DNA from: Actinacidiphila guanduensis
GTDB lineage: Bacteria > Actinomycetota > Actinomycetes > Streptomycetales > Streptomycetaceae
Direction of reading: 5' to 3'
Length of the DNA stretch: 64,000 nt
NCBI RefSeq assembly: GCF_900103985.1
Contig: NZ_FNIE01000005.1
Coordinates: forward strand, 1-64,000
Shown: positions 25,602-34,116 of the stretch, piece after piece
How positions within the stretch are numbered: position 1 is the first letter of the stretch
Layout: every line of letters starts with the position of its first letter
Notes under the pieces: generated by a model
The model's database searches: none
Told to the model about the DNA's origin: nothing
Seen by the model: only the letters and a program-made list of their open reading frames with translations
Translations under genes and position numbers: made by a program

Positions 25602-28069
25602 TGCCCCCCACCCCGCCCTGGACCGGCCAGTGGGTCGCCGACCGGCTCGGTGTCGCCCTGCACGGGGACGGCCTGGCCGACCTGCTCGGCCTCGCCCTGC
25701 GGCGCAACCCCAAGCGCGCCCACTTGCTCGTCTCCCACGTGCTGGGCAAGCACGTGCCCGCCGACCCGCGCACCGTCCACGGCCACGCGGTCGGCCTGGG
25801 CCGCCGGGTCCGCGCACTGCTCGGCGAGCAGGAGGCCGCGCGGGCCGTCGTCCTCGGCTACGCCGAGACCGCCACCGGGCTCGGCCACGGCGTCGCCGAC
25901 GGCCTCGGCCCCGTGCCCTACCTGCACTCCACCCGGCGCGCGGTCCCCGGTGTCGCCCCCCAGGGCGGCTTCGAGGAGGAGCACAGCCACGCCACCTCCC
26001 ACCTGCTGCTCCCCGAGGAGCCGGACCTGCTCGCCCGGCCGGGACCGCTGGTGCTGGTCGACGACGAGTTCTCCACCGGCCGCACCATCCGCAACACCAT
26101 CGCCGCCCTGCACGGCCTGCACCCGCGCGAGCGCTACGTCGTCGTCGCCCTCACCGACCTGCGCTCGGCCGCCGACCGCGCCGCCCTGGCCGCCTTCGCG
26201 GTGGGCCTGGGCACCCGCATCGACGTCCTCGCGCTGGCCACCGGCTCGGTGACGCTCCCCGACGATGTCCTCACCCGCGGCCAGGCACTGGTCGCCGCGC
26301 ACGAGGAGGCACCGCCGGTCGCCGGGCCCGGCACCGGCGCCGTCCGGCGGGTCGATCTCGGGTGGCCCGCCGGGCTGCCCGACGGCGGCCGGCACGGCTT
26401 CACGCCCAAGCACGCCGCACGGCTGGCGGCCGCCCTGCCCGCCATGGGCGCCCGCCTGGCCGCCGCCCTGCCCGAGGACGCCCGCAGCGTGCTCGTCCTC
26501 GGCACCGAGGAGCTGATGTACGCGCCGCTGCGGCTCGCCGGCGCGCTCCAGGACGCCCTGGCGGCCCCGGCGCGGGACGGGCGCCCCGGCGCGGCCGCGC
26601 CCGAGGTCCGCTACTCCACCACCACCCGCTCCCCGGTGCTTGCCGTGGACGACCCGGGGTACGCCATCCGCACCAGGATCGCCTTCCCCGCCCACGACGA
26701 CCCCGGCGACGGCGGCAGCCCCGAGCGGTACGCGTACAACGTGCGCGGCTTCGACGCGGTGGTCTGCGTGGCCGACTCCGCCGGCGACACCCCCGCCCTG
26801 CACGCCCCCGGCGGCCTGCTCGACCGGCTCGCCGCCGTCACCGGCACGGTGCTGCTCGCCGTGGTGCCCTCCTACCGACCGAACGGAAGCCCCTTGACCT
26901 CAGCGCCCGACCTGGCCGAGCCGCTGCGCGGACCGCACTTCTCCTCGTACCCGCCCGAGGAGGTGGGCTGGCTGCTCAAGGACCTCTCCGGCGCCGAACT
27001 CGAAGCGCCCACCGAGGAGCGCGAGGAGGCGATCCAGAGCGGCGGCGCCCACTACGCCGAGTCGCTGCCGGTGGAGTACCAGCCGAGCGCGGAGTACCAG
27101 GAGCTGTTCCGCGCCGCCCTCGACGCCTCGGCGGCGCGGATCGCGCGGGCGGTCGGCGCCGTCACCGAACTCGTCCTCGCCGAGCGCGGTCCCGACGCCG
27201 TGCTCGTCTCGCTGGCCCGCGCCGGCACCCCCGTCGGTGTGCTGATGCGCCGCTGGGCCCGGCACGCGCACGGGCTGAAGCTGCCGCACTACGCGGTCTC
27301 GATCGTGCGCGGCCGCGGCATCGACGCCAACGCGCTGCGCTGGATCGCCGCCCACCACGACCCCGCGTCCGCGGTGTTCGTGGACGGCTGGACCGGCAAG
27401 GGCGCCATCACCCGCGAGCTGGCCGACGCGGTCGCCGGCCTCGCGGCCGCCACCGGTATCGGCGGCTTCGACCCCTCCATCGCGGTGCTCGCCGACCCCG
27501 GCGGCTGCGTGTCCACCTACGGCACCCGCGAGGACTTCCTCATCCCCTCGGCCTGCCTGAACTCCACCGTCTCCGGGCTCGTCTCGCGCACCGTGCTGCG
27601 GGAGGGACTGATCGGCCCGCACGACTTCCACGGCGCCAAGTTCTACCGGGAGCTGGCCGGCGCGGACGTCTCCGGGCTCTTCCTGGACACCGTCACCGGC
27701 GCCTTCGACGCGGTGGGCGAGGGCGTGACCGAGGACGTCAAGGCGCTGCGGGCGCAGGACCGCACCCCGACCTGGGCGGGCTGGGCCGCCGTCGAGCGGA
27801 TCAGCGAGGAGTACGGCATCGGCGACGTCAACCTCGTCAAGCCCGGCGTCGGCGAGACCACCCGGGTGCTGCTGCGCCGGGTGCCCTGGCGCATCCTCGC
27901 CAAGCGGGGCGCGGGCGCGGACCTGGACCACGTACGGCTGCTCGCCGGGCAGCGGGGGGTGCCGGTCGAGGAGACCGACGACCTGCCGTACTCCTGCGTC
28001 GGCCTGATCCACCCGCGCTTCACCCGGGGCGCGACCGGCACCGACGGCAAGGCGGTGGCCGCGAAGTGA
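25601..28069 (+). CDS. Fused phosphoribosyltransferase-TRSP-StiP-like protein of the Ter module
   Basis: An 822-aa multidomain protein. Residues 1-240 are a type I PRTase with the PRPP-binding motif VLVDDEFSTGRT (151-162). Residues about 255-430 are the TRSP domain, with the name motif TRSP at 342-345. Residues about 450-815 match the StiP/PRTase-like family, starting HFSSYPPEEVGWLLKDL and including a second PRPP-loop-like VFVDGWTGKGAI. In many genomes these parts are separate genes. The predicted role is ribosyl transfer to make a nucleoside-like metabolite (from the published Ter analysis; not shown experimentally here). It is followed by a HAD gene with a GTGA overlap. Confidence 0.82.
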   Translation: MPPTPPWTGQWVADRLGVALHGDGLADLLGLALRRNPKRAHLLVSHVLGKHVPADPRTVHGHAVGLGRRVRALLGEQEAARAVVLGYAETATGLGHGVADGLGPVPYLHSTRRAVPGVAPQGGFEEEHSHATSHLLLPEEPDLLARPGPLVLVDDEFSTGRTIRNTIAALHGLHPRERYVVVALTDLRSAADRAALAAFAVGLGTRIDVLALATGSVTLPDDVLTRGQALVAAHEEAPPVAGPGTGAVRRVDLGWPAGLPDGGRHGFTPKHAARLAAALPAMGARLAAALPEDARSVLVLGTEELMYAPLRLAGALQDALAAPARDGRPGAAAPEVRYSTTTRSPVLAVDDPGYAIRTRIAFPAHDDPGDGGSPERYAYNVRGFDAVVCVADSAGDTPALHAPGGLLDRLAAVTGTVLLAVVPSYRPNGSPLTSAPDLAEPLRGPHFSSYPPEEVGWLLKDLSGAELEAPTEEREEAIQSGGAHYAESLPVEYQPSAEYQELFRAALDASAARIARAVGAVTELVLAERGPDAVLVSLARAGTPVGVLMRRWARHAHGLKLPHYAVSIVRGRGIDANALRWIAAHHDPASAVFVDGWTGKGAITRELADAVAGLAAATGIGGFDPSIAVLADPGGCVSTYGTREDFLIPSACLNSTVSGLVSRTVLREGLIGPHDFHGAKFYRELAGADVSGLFLDTVTGAFDAVGEGVTEDVKALRAQDRTPTWAGWAAVERISEEYGIGDVNLVKPGVGETTRVLLRRVPWRILAKRGAGADLDHVRLLAGQRGVPVEETDDLPYSCVGLIHPRFTRGATGTDGKAVAAK

Positions 28070-28902
28070 GCCGCCCGCTCTCCCCCCGCCGCGCCGACGT
28101 CCTGGTCGCCAGCGACCTGGACCGCACCCTCATCTACTCCGCCGCGGCCCTGGCGCTGCCCATGCCGGACGAGCACGCGCCCCGGCTGCTGTGCGTCGAG
28201 GTGCACGAGGGCCGGCCGCTGTCCTTCATGACCGAGACCGCGGGCGCGCTGCTGGCCGGACTCGCCGACGCCGTACGGTTCGTGCCCACCACCACCCGCA
28301 CCCGCAAGCAGTACCGGCGGGTCGGCCTGCCCGGCCGCACCCCGCGCTACGCGATCTGCGCCAACGGCGGTCACCTGCTGGTGGACGGCCGCACCGACCA
28401 CGACTGGAACGCCGAGATGCGGCGGCGGCTGGCCGACGGCAGCGCGCCGCTCGCCGAGGTGCGCGCGCACCTGGCCGCCACGGCCGACCCGGAGTGGCTG
28501 CGCAAGGAGCGGATCGCCGAGGACCTCTTCGCGTACCTGGTGGTCGACCGGGAGCGGCTGCCGCTGGGCTGGGTCAAGGAGCTGGCGGTGTGGGCCGAGG
28601 AGCGCGGCTGGACGGTCTCCCTGCAGGGCCGCAAGATCTACGCGGTGCCGCGGCCGCTGACCAAGAGCGCGGCGCTGGCGGAGGTGGTCCGCCGCTCCGG
28701 GGTCACCCGGGTGCTGGCGGCGGGCGACTCCCTCCTCGACGCGGACCTGCTGCTGGCCGCGCACACCGGCTGGACCCCGGGCCATGGCGAACTCGCCGAC
28801 ACGGGCTGGACGGCCCCCCACGTCACCGCGCTGCCCGCGGTGGGCGTGGCGGCGGGGGAGGAGATCCTCCGCGAGATGCTCCGCGAGGCGGCGGGGGAGT
28901 AG
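28066..28902 (+). CDS. HAD family hydrolase of the Ter module
   Basis: A 278-aa HAD-fold phosphatase. Motif I is DLDRT (Asp17 nucleophile, Asp19 acid/base), motif II is within FVPTTTRTRKQY, the Lys is in LTKSAAL and motif IV is AAGDSLLDADLL. The cap between motifs I and III is of the C2 type by size. The GTG start at 28066 overlaps the PRTase stop, so the two are translationally coupled. In the proposed pathway it would dephosphorylate the nucleotide product. Confidence 0.85.
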   Translation: MSRPLSPRRADVLVASDLDRTLIYSAAALALPMPDEHAPRLLCVEVHEGRPLSFMTETAGALLAGLADAVRFVPTTTRTRKQYRRVGLPGRTPRYAICANGGHLLVDGRTDHDWNAEMRRRLADGSAPLAEVRAHLAATADPEWLRKERIAEDLFAYLVVDRERLPLGWVKELAVWAEERGWTVSLQGRKIYAVPRPLTKSAALAEVVRRSGVTRVLAAGDSLLDADLLLAAHTGWTPGHGELADTGWTAPHVTALPAVGVAAGEEILREMLREAAGE

Positions 28903-29111
28903 GGGGCCGGGCGCCGCTCGGGGTGGCGCCGGGGTTCGGTTCGTCCGGGTTCGCCCGTGGTGGTTCCGCGAGGTGGGCGGGCCTGGGCGCGGGGTGCCCG
29001 TGACAGGTGGGGAAGAGGGAGTGTTCCGGGGGAAGCGGGGCAGACGGCCGGTGTGATCCGCGGGCGCGGTGGACCGGCCCCGCGGTGGGCGCGGCTGCAA
29101 GGGGGCTCGCG

Positions 29112-29405
29112 ATGGGACTGTCACCGAAAGGACGACTGACCGTGCGGGCCCTGCTGGAACGCGAGTTGCGCAGCCCCCGGGTGCCCTCGCTGGAAACGGC
29201 GTGCGCCCGGCTGGCCGACCGTCCGCTCGACGACACCCTGGCCGACCTGGACGACGTCCTGTCGGGCCCGGTCACCGTCGAGGCCGGCTGGCGGCTGCAG
29301 GTCCTGGTCTCCGCCCTGTACCACCACGCCGGTGCCTCCCTCCCGCTGACGGAGGAGCTCCGGGCCCGCATCCACACCGCTCAGGCCACCACCGCCAAGG
29401 AGTAG
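29112..29405 (+). CDS. Small conserved-looking protein of unknown function
   Basis: A 97-aa protein, mostly helical by composition, with no recognised motif beyond VRALLERELRSPRVPSLE and a Leu-rich centre. ATG 29112 has AAGGGGG about 10 nt upstream; a GTG at 29142 is possible. Third-position G+C is high, supporting coding. It lies 209 bp beyond the HAD gene and 7 bp before a Cys-rich mini-ORF that uses a ribosome binding site at its stop codon. Confidence 0.6.
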   Translation: MGLSPKGRLTVRALLERELRSPRVPSLETACARLADRPLDDTLADLDDVLSGPVTVEAGWRLQVLVSALYHHAGASLPLTEELRARIHTAQATTAKE

Positions 29406-29412
29406 ACCCGCG

Positions 29413-29493
29413 ATGTCCTGCTCGAACCTCGACTGCCGCAAGATGGGCTGCACCACCACTCCCCGGCCCACCCCGCCCGCGGGGCCCAGGTAG
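29413..29493 (+). CDS. 26-residue Cys-rich peptide (C-x4-C-x4-C)
   Basis: A short ORF starting at ATG 29413 encodes a peptide with Cys at residues 3, 8 and 13 and a Pro/Thr-rich tail (TTTPRPTPPAGPR). AAGGAG at 29396-29401 overlaps the stop of the preceding gene and stands 11 nt from the ATG, and a GC-rich hairpin follows 4 nt after the stop. Both support a real gene. Regular Cys spacing suggests metal binding or a modified peptide; no family is recognised. Confidence 0.5.
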   Translation: MSCSNLDCRKMGCTTTPRPTPPAGPR

Positions 29494-29496
29494 GAC

Positions 29497-29519
29497 GCCG
29501 GGCCCGGGCAGGGCCCGGC
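29497..29519 (+). terminator. Hairpin after the Cys-rich peptide ORF
   Basis: A 9-bp perfect stem GCCGGGCCC/GGGCCCGGC with a 5-nt loop, directly after the TAG at 29491-29493 and before the end of the convergent DUF6493 gene. Confidence 0.65.
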
Positions 29520-29575
29520 CGTCCTCCTCGTCGGTCCAGCCGGCTCAGTCGGTCTTTCCGGTCCAGCCGGCCCGG

Positions 29576-32263
29576 TCAGCCCTCGCGGCTCAGCGTCGCG
29601 CTGAGCCGCCGGGCCTGCTTGATCAGCTGCGACGATCCCTTGCGCGCCGCCACCGCGTCGATCTCCGGGAGCGCGCCGCGGGCCCCGGACTGCTCCGCGC
29701 AGTCGGCCGCGAGGGCGAGCAGGGTGCCGTCGGCCGATGCCGGCCCGCTGGCCAGGAGCCCGGGAAGGGCGCCCAGGAGCACCGCCCACACCGTGCCGTA
29801 CGCGCCGGTCTGCGCCGCTTCCCGCAGCGCGGCCACGACCCGTTTCGGCTTGAGCCGCCCCAGGCCGCACAGTTCGGCGATGTCCCGGCCGAGCCCTTGC
29901 GTGTCGAGCTGTCCGCGCGCGGCCAGCACGAGCATCGCGTCCACCGCGAACAGTTGCTCCTCGAAGCGCCGCGCCCCCAGGCCGTAAGCCACCAGCAGAT
30001 GGGTCGCGGGCCCGGCGGGACCGCCGGACTCGGCCAGCGCGGGCAGCACGGCTGTCTCCTGGCCCACGTGGTCGCCCTCGGCCAGGTCCGCGAAGGTCGA
30101 CAGCATGCGCGCCGCGACGATCTCCCGGTGCTGGGGCAGGACGGCCAGGGTCTGCGGGGAGCACTGCCCGCCGCCCCCGCACCTGCACGGCTGCTCGATC
30201 GGGTCGTGCGCGCCGAGCAGGGAGCGGAACGGCTCGGGATGGTCCTCGCGCCCGGGCAGGGCCTCGGTGCGCACGAGCACACCGGGGCGGGGGGTCCTCA
30301 GCCTCAGCCGCTCGGTCTCCCGGGACAGGACGGGGTCGGGCAGTCCGCCCGAGGCGAGCCACGCGGCCAGCCGCCGCCCCGCCGGGGACGTGAGCCGATC
30401 CGCCGCGGCCCGCACCTCGGGCGGCACCTCCCGCTCCAGCCGCAGCAGGGCCTGGAGCAGGTCGGCCGGACCGGGCTCGGTGCCCGACTCCTCGTACGCG
30501 GCCAGCCGCGCCACCAGCTCCGACGCCTCGATGGTCCCGGTCGCCCAGGTGGGCGTGGCCAGCAGGAAGGGCAGCGGGTCGCCGAGCTCCAGCCGCGCCC
30601 CGATCTCGGCCGCGCGGCTGAGGAAGACGGACCACATCGCCGTGTGCGGGCACTGGTGCTCCTGGAACCGGAACCGCAGGGCGCCCAGGCCGGACTGGAC
30701 GCGCAGGGTGCGCGTCTGCTCCTGCGTGACCTCCCCCATGACGAACATGACGACGGCTTCGAGGGCCTGCGCGAAGACGTTCTGGCTCAGCCACGCGGCG
30801 GGCTGCCGGTGTGCCGCGACGACCGGTTCCAGGGCCGTGCGGAGCCCCGCCGGGTCGGCGTGGGCGTGGACCACGAGGCTGTTCAGCGCCCGCTCCTCCT
30901 GGGCCGGGGTGCCCTTGCCGCGCAGCAGCACGGCGATCTCCTCGGCGAGTTCGACCGGGGCGAGCGGTGCGGGGTCCAGGCGCTCGGGTTCCGGCACGGG
31001 CGGCAGGACGTCGCCCTCCGCGGCGGACGGGCCGGGCTCCTCGTCGGCCACGGCGCCGCCGAACGCCTCGGCCGCGCGTGCGCGCAGGTCGGTGGGGAGC
31101 AGCTCGGCGCTCTCCGCCAGCTCGGCGAGGACGGTCTCGCCCGCGTGCCTGCGGTGGCGCAGGACCAGGGCGAGGGCCCGGTCCTGGAGGCTGTGCTCGC
31201 CGCTGCCGAAGACCTCGGCGGCCAGCGGCAGCAGCTCGTCCGCCAGGCGGTGGTCGCGCTTGACCGCCTTGTCGAGCATGGCCAGTTGGGCGCGCACGAT
31301 CTTCTTCTCGGGCCGGAACAGGGCGCCCCTGGACGCCTCGACCAGGTGCTCGGTCTCCAGCCCGCCCGCCGCGTCGAGCGCGGCCAGTTCCTCCTGGGCG
31401 CGGGCGGCGGCGAGCGCGTGCCCGTCACAGAGCATCCGCACCCAGGTGGGGATGTGCGCCGCCCGCTCGTCCGCGGTCAGCTCCAGGGCGGTCAGCAGGA
31501 CGAGGTAGCCCTTCACGATGCCCTGCCGGCCCCCGCGCAGCAGCCGGGACAGGCAGCCGGCGACCAGCATGTCGCGGCTGAGCCGCCCTTCCCGCGCGAG
31601 GGCGGCCAGCGCGGCGGGCCATCCCGGGTCGCTGTCCCAGGCGTACTGGAAGGTCGAGCCGGCCTCGTCCACCTCGAAGAGCCGGGGGACGGCCGCCTGC
31701 AGGAACGGGTTCTCGCGCAGCTGCTCCAGGGTCGTCCGGCCCCGCCCCGGGACGTCCCGCTCCCAGGCGAGGACGAGGCCGTCCGTCATCGGCGGTTCGG
31801 CGTCGGCGATCCGCGACAGCTGCTTGACCAGGGCGTACTCCCACCAGCCGAGGGCGCGGCGCTCCGCCAGCCGGCGGACCACCTCGGCCAGCCAGGCCGG
31901 GTCGCGGTCGCCGAGCACGCCGGCGACAGCCTGGGGGTCCTCCTGATTGGCCCACCACAGGGTGCGGCTCGTGAGGAGCCACTGGGCCGCGGCCGCCGCT
32001 CCGGTGCAGCACCCCGCCCCCGCGAGCAGCAGGCTCCGGCTCACCCCCAGGTCGCCCTCGCTGCGCCAGATGTCCGGGGTGTCCTTGCGCCACTGCTTGA
32101 GGACGGGCAGGGCCTTGCGCCGCTCGGCGTCGGTGAGGGCGCCGAGCAGCTTGGGGACATCGGCGACGCGGCCCTCGCGCACCGCGTCCAGCAGGGCGCG
32201 AGGGCCTTCGGCGATCCCGTCGGGTATGCGGTGGACGTCGGTGGTGTCGGTGGTGTCGCTCAT
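29576..32263 (-). CDS. DUF6493 family large alpha-helical protein
   Basis: An 895-aa Leu/Ala-rich protein made of many short helices, like a HEAT-type solenoid, with no catalytic motif and no signal peptide. A Cys cluster CRCGGGGQC lies near residue 680. The family is restricted to actinobacteria and is found beside SWIM zinc-finger genes. ATG 32263 overlaps the stop of the SWIM gene by ATGA, so the pair is translationally coupled and the proteins probably work together. A role as a scaffold is inference from the solenoid look. Confidence 0.8.
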   Translation of the reverse strand: MSDTTDTTDVHRIPDGIAEGPRALLDAVREGRVADVPKLLGALTDAERRKALPVLKQWRKDTPDIWRSEGDLGVSRSLLLAGAGCCTGAAAAAQWLLTSRTLWWANQEDPQAVAGVLGDRDPAWLAEVVRRLAERRALGWWEYALVKQLSRIADAEPPMTDGLVLAWERDVPGRGRTTLEQLRENPFLQAAVPRLFEVDEAGSTFQYAWDSDPGWPAALAALAREGRLSRDMLVAGCLSRLLRGGRQGIVKGYLVLLTALELTADERAAHIPTWVRMLCDGHALAAARAQEELAALDAAGGLETEHLVEASRGALFRPEKKIVRAQLAMLDKAVKRDHRLADELLPLAAEVFGSGEHSLQDRALALVLRHRRHAGETVLAELAESAELLPTDLRARAAEAFGGAVADEEPGPSAAEGDVLPPVPEPERLDPAPLAPVELAEEIAVLLRGKGTPAQEERALNSLVVHAHADPAGLRTALEPVVAAHRQPAAWLSQNVFAQALEAVVMFVMGEVTQEQTRTLRVQSGLGALRFRFQEHQCPHTAMWSVFLSRAAEIGARLELGDPLPFLLATPTWATGTIEASELVARLAAYEESGTEPGPADLLQALLRLEREVPPEVRAAADRLTSPAGRRLAAWLASGGLPDPVLSRETERLRLRTPRPGVLVRTEALPGREDHPEPFRSLLGAHDPIEQPCRCGGGGQCSPQTLAVLPQHREIVAARMLSTFADLAEGDHVGQETAVLPALAESGGPAGPATHLLVAYGLGARRFEEQLFAVDAMLVLAARGQLDTQGLGRDIAELCGLGRLKPKRVVAALREAAQTGAYGTVWAVLLGALPGLLASGPASADGTLLALAADCAEQSGARGALPEIDAVAARKGSSQLIKQARRLSATLSREG

Positions 32264-33678
32264 CGGGTGGCTCCGGTGCGGATGGTGTCCTGGGCGGCGG
32301 TGGTCGTGCGGGACTCGCCCGCGCGGCGGGCGATGCGGACGGCGAGGGCGTGCTTGCACGGGCCGCGGCCGCCGCGGTACTCGGCCCACCAGCGGCAGGT
32401 GCAGGTCAGCCGCCCGTCGGCGGACCTCACCCGGTGGCTGTGGTCGTCGACGGTGACGGTGGCCGTCTCGCCGTCGAGGCGCACCGCGCCCGCGTCCACC
32501 AGGGCGCGGGCGGCGCGCAGCCGGGGGTTGTCCCGCTCGGCCCGGCCGGTGTCGTACGGCAGCTCCCGGTGGAAGTAGGCGGCCTCCGCGGCGTCGTAGC
32601 CGATGCGGCCGGAGGTGGCGAGGCGGGTGAGCGCGGCCCGTACCCGCTGCGGGTCCAGACCGGACTGCGCGGCGAGGTCGGCGACGTCGACGGCGGGGTC
32701 CCAGGCGAGCAGCACGGAGACGAGGTCGGCGTCCTCGGCCGACTCGTCCGCCGCGAGGGCGTCCAGGACGCCGCCCTCGCCGGAGAAGCCGCGTGCGGTG
32801 TCCGGGGACAGGGTGAGGGTCATCCGCATCCCGGGCAGTGCGATCTCCCACGCGCTCGCCACCGGGGAGCTGCCCGCGGTGACGGCCGGGCCGTGGACGC
32901 GCAGCCCCGTCGCGTGGCGCAGCACCCGCGTCAGCGCGGACAGCCGCTCGGGCCCGGGCAGGCAGACCGCGCCGGGGACCGGCCGGGTGGTGGCGCGCAG
33001 CGAGCGGCCCGCGGGGACGATCCAGCGCGCTCCCGTGGAGGCGCCGCGGGCCGAGCTGGGGCGGGGCAGCGAGCGCAGGAAGCGGACGGCCTCGACCGCG
33101 GGGAGTTCGGCCCGCACGTCGAAGGCGGCGGCGGTCACCTGGGTCTCGGCGAAGCCGCGCAGCCAGCGCTCGGGCAGCGGCACCTTCTTCTCCACCACCG
33201 GCCCGTCGAAGGTGGTGACGACCATCTCGTCGGGCCCGACGTCCAGACGCAGCGGATCGCCCGCGCCCACCCGGCTCAGGGCGTCCCGCAGCGGGACGTT
33301 CACGTCGACGTTGGTCGTGCCGTAGCCGATGTCGCCGCCGTCGAGGGCGTCGCCCAGCACGTCGAGCCGCGCGTACACCCCGCAGCAGGCGGAGAACGAC
33401 TCGAACCTCAGCCGGTCCCCGTTCCCGGTGACGACGGGGTCGCGCCACCGGTCGGGCCGCGGCTGGTAGTAGCGGGCGGCGGCCACGTCGGCCACGCACA
33501 GGAGTCCGGCGGCGGTCGCCTCAGGGTGGGTCAGGAAGCCGCTGAAGAAGCGGGGATGGGCTTCCCACCCGGCGGGGGTGGCGCCGCCGGAGGTCTCCAG
33601 CCCGATGCTCTGCCCCTCGGCGGTGCCCCGCACGGCGGAGGGGCGGAGGTAGGCGTACGTCTGTGCCGTTCGCGTCAT
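32260..33678 (-). CDS. SWIM zinc-finger domain protein
   Basis: A 472-aa protein. The C-terminal SWIM finger is LTCTCRWWAEYRGGRGPCKH (CxC...CxH, about residues 425-445). A winged-helix-like stretch precedes it (VDVADLAAQSGLDPQRVRAALT). The N-terminal 300 residues have no named motif. SWIM fingers bind nucleic acid or protein. In other loci this family sits with MoxR ATPase and VWA genes; none is present here. ATG 33678 has TAGCAT ending 7 nt upstream and no ribosome binding site, so the mRNA is probably leaderless. Confidence 0.85.
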   Translation of the reverse strand: MTRTAQTYAYLRPSAVRGTAEGQSIGLETSGGATPAGWEAHPRFFSGFLTHPEATAAGLLCVADVAAARYYQPRPDRWRDPVVTGNGDRLRFESFSACCGVYARLDVLGDALDGGDIGYGTTNVDVNVPLRDALSRVGAGDPLRLDVGPDEMVVTTFDGPVVEKKVPLPERWLRGFAETQVTAAAFDVRAELPAVEAVRFLRSLPRPSSARGASTGARWIVPAGRSLRATTRPVPGAVCLPGPERLSALTRVLRHATGLRVHGPAVTAGSSPVASAWEIALPGMRMTLTLSPDTARGFSGEGGVLDALAADESAEDADLVSVLLAWDPAVDVADLAAQSGLDPQRVRAALTRLATSGRIGYDAAEAAYFHRELPYDTGRAERDNPRLRAARALVDAGAVRLDGETATVTVDDHSHRVRSADGRLTCTCRWWAEYRGGRGPCKHALAVRIARRAGESRTTTAAQDTIRTGATR

Positions 33679-33831
33679 GGCCGAGATGCTAGGGCCAGGG
33701 GCTGACAGGCCGTCCGGTCGATGTTCCCGCGGTCGCTCGACCATGCCTGTATGGGCAAGTGATCGAGCCGTGCCTGCGGACCGGACGCCCGCGGGGTGCC
33801 GCCCACCGGGGCTCGGGCCGGGCGACGGCGG

Positions 33832-33865
33832 GAAGCCCTTCCCGGAGAGTGGCGGGAAGGGCTTC
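33832..33865 (-). terminator. tRNA-Val terminator
   Basis: A 13-bp perfect stem GAAGCCCTTCCCG/CGGGAAGGGCTTC with an 8-nt loop, 33 nt beyond the 3' end of the tRNA on the same strand. Confidence 0.75.
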
Positions 33866-33897
33866 GGGGTGCGGTGGGGGCCCGGGGGTTGTGAGGG

Positions 33898-33969
33898 TGG
33901 GCGTGGACGGGTTCGAACCGCCGACATCCGCCTTGTAAGGGCGGCGCTCTACCGCTGAGCTACACGCCC
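33898..33969 (-). tRNA. tRNA-Val (anticodon TAC)
   Basis: A 72-nt cloverleaf on the minus strand. The acceptor stem GGGCGTG pairs with CACGCCC. The D arm contains TAGCTCAGCGGTAGAGC. The anticodon stem CCGCC/GGCGG encloses loop CTTACAA (anticodon TAC), and the T arm has GGTTCGAACC. The discriminator is A and CCA is not encoded. It reads GUA codons, which are rare in this genome. No integrase or att-like duplication is seen at its 3' end. Confidence 0.96.
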
Positions 33970-34116
33970 GGGAGGTTGCGACGACACAGGTTACCTTGCG
34001 GTGGTACCTGGTCAGCAACCACCGCGGCGCCCGGAGGGGGCCGTGTGTTCGGGGCGGACGGGTGGGAGGATGGACCGGACGGCGGCAGGCGGCGAGCACG
34101 GGGAGAGAGTGTCACT

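Noticed and set aside
25630-28902. A 1090-codon frame across the PRTase and HAD genes
   Set aside because: Only its last 278 codons are the HAD gene. The first 812 codons are an Arg/Pro-rich out-of-frame shadow of the PRTase gene.
29069-32578. A 1169-codon open frame opposite the DUF6493 gene
   Set aside because: Composition is Arg/Gln/Gly-biased with no known domain. The opposite strand carries two genes with a coupled overlap and recognisable SWIM and DUF6493 features.
33898-33969. tRNA-Val as a phage or ICE integration site
   Set aside because: No integrase, excisionase or direct repeat of the tRNA 3' end is found within the window.
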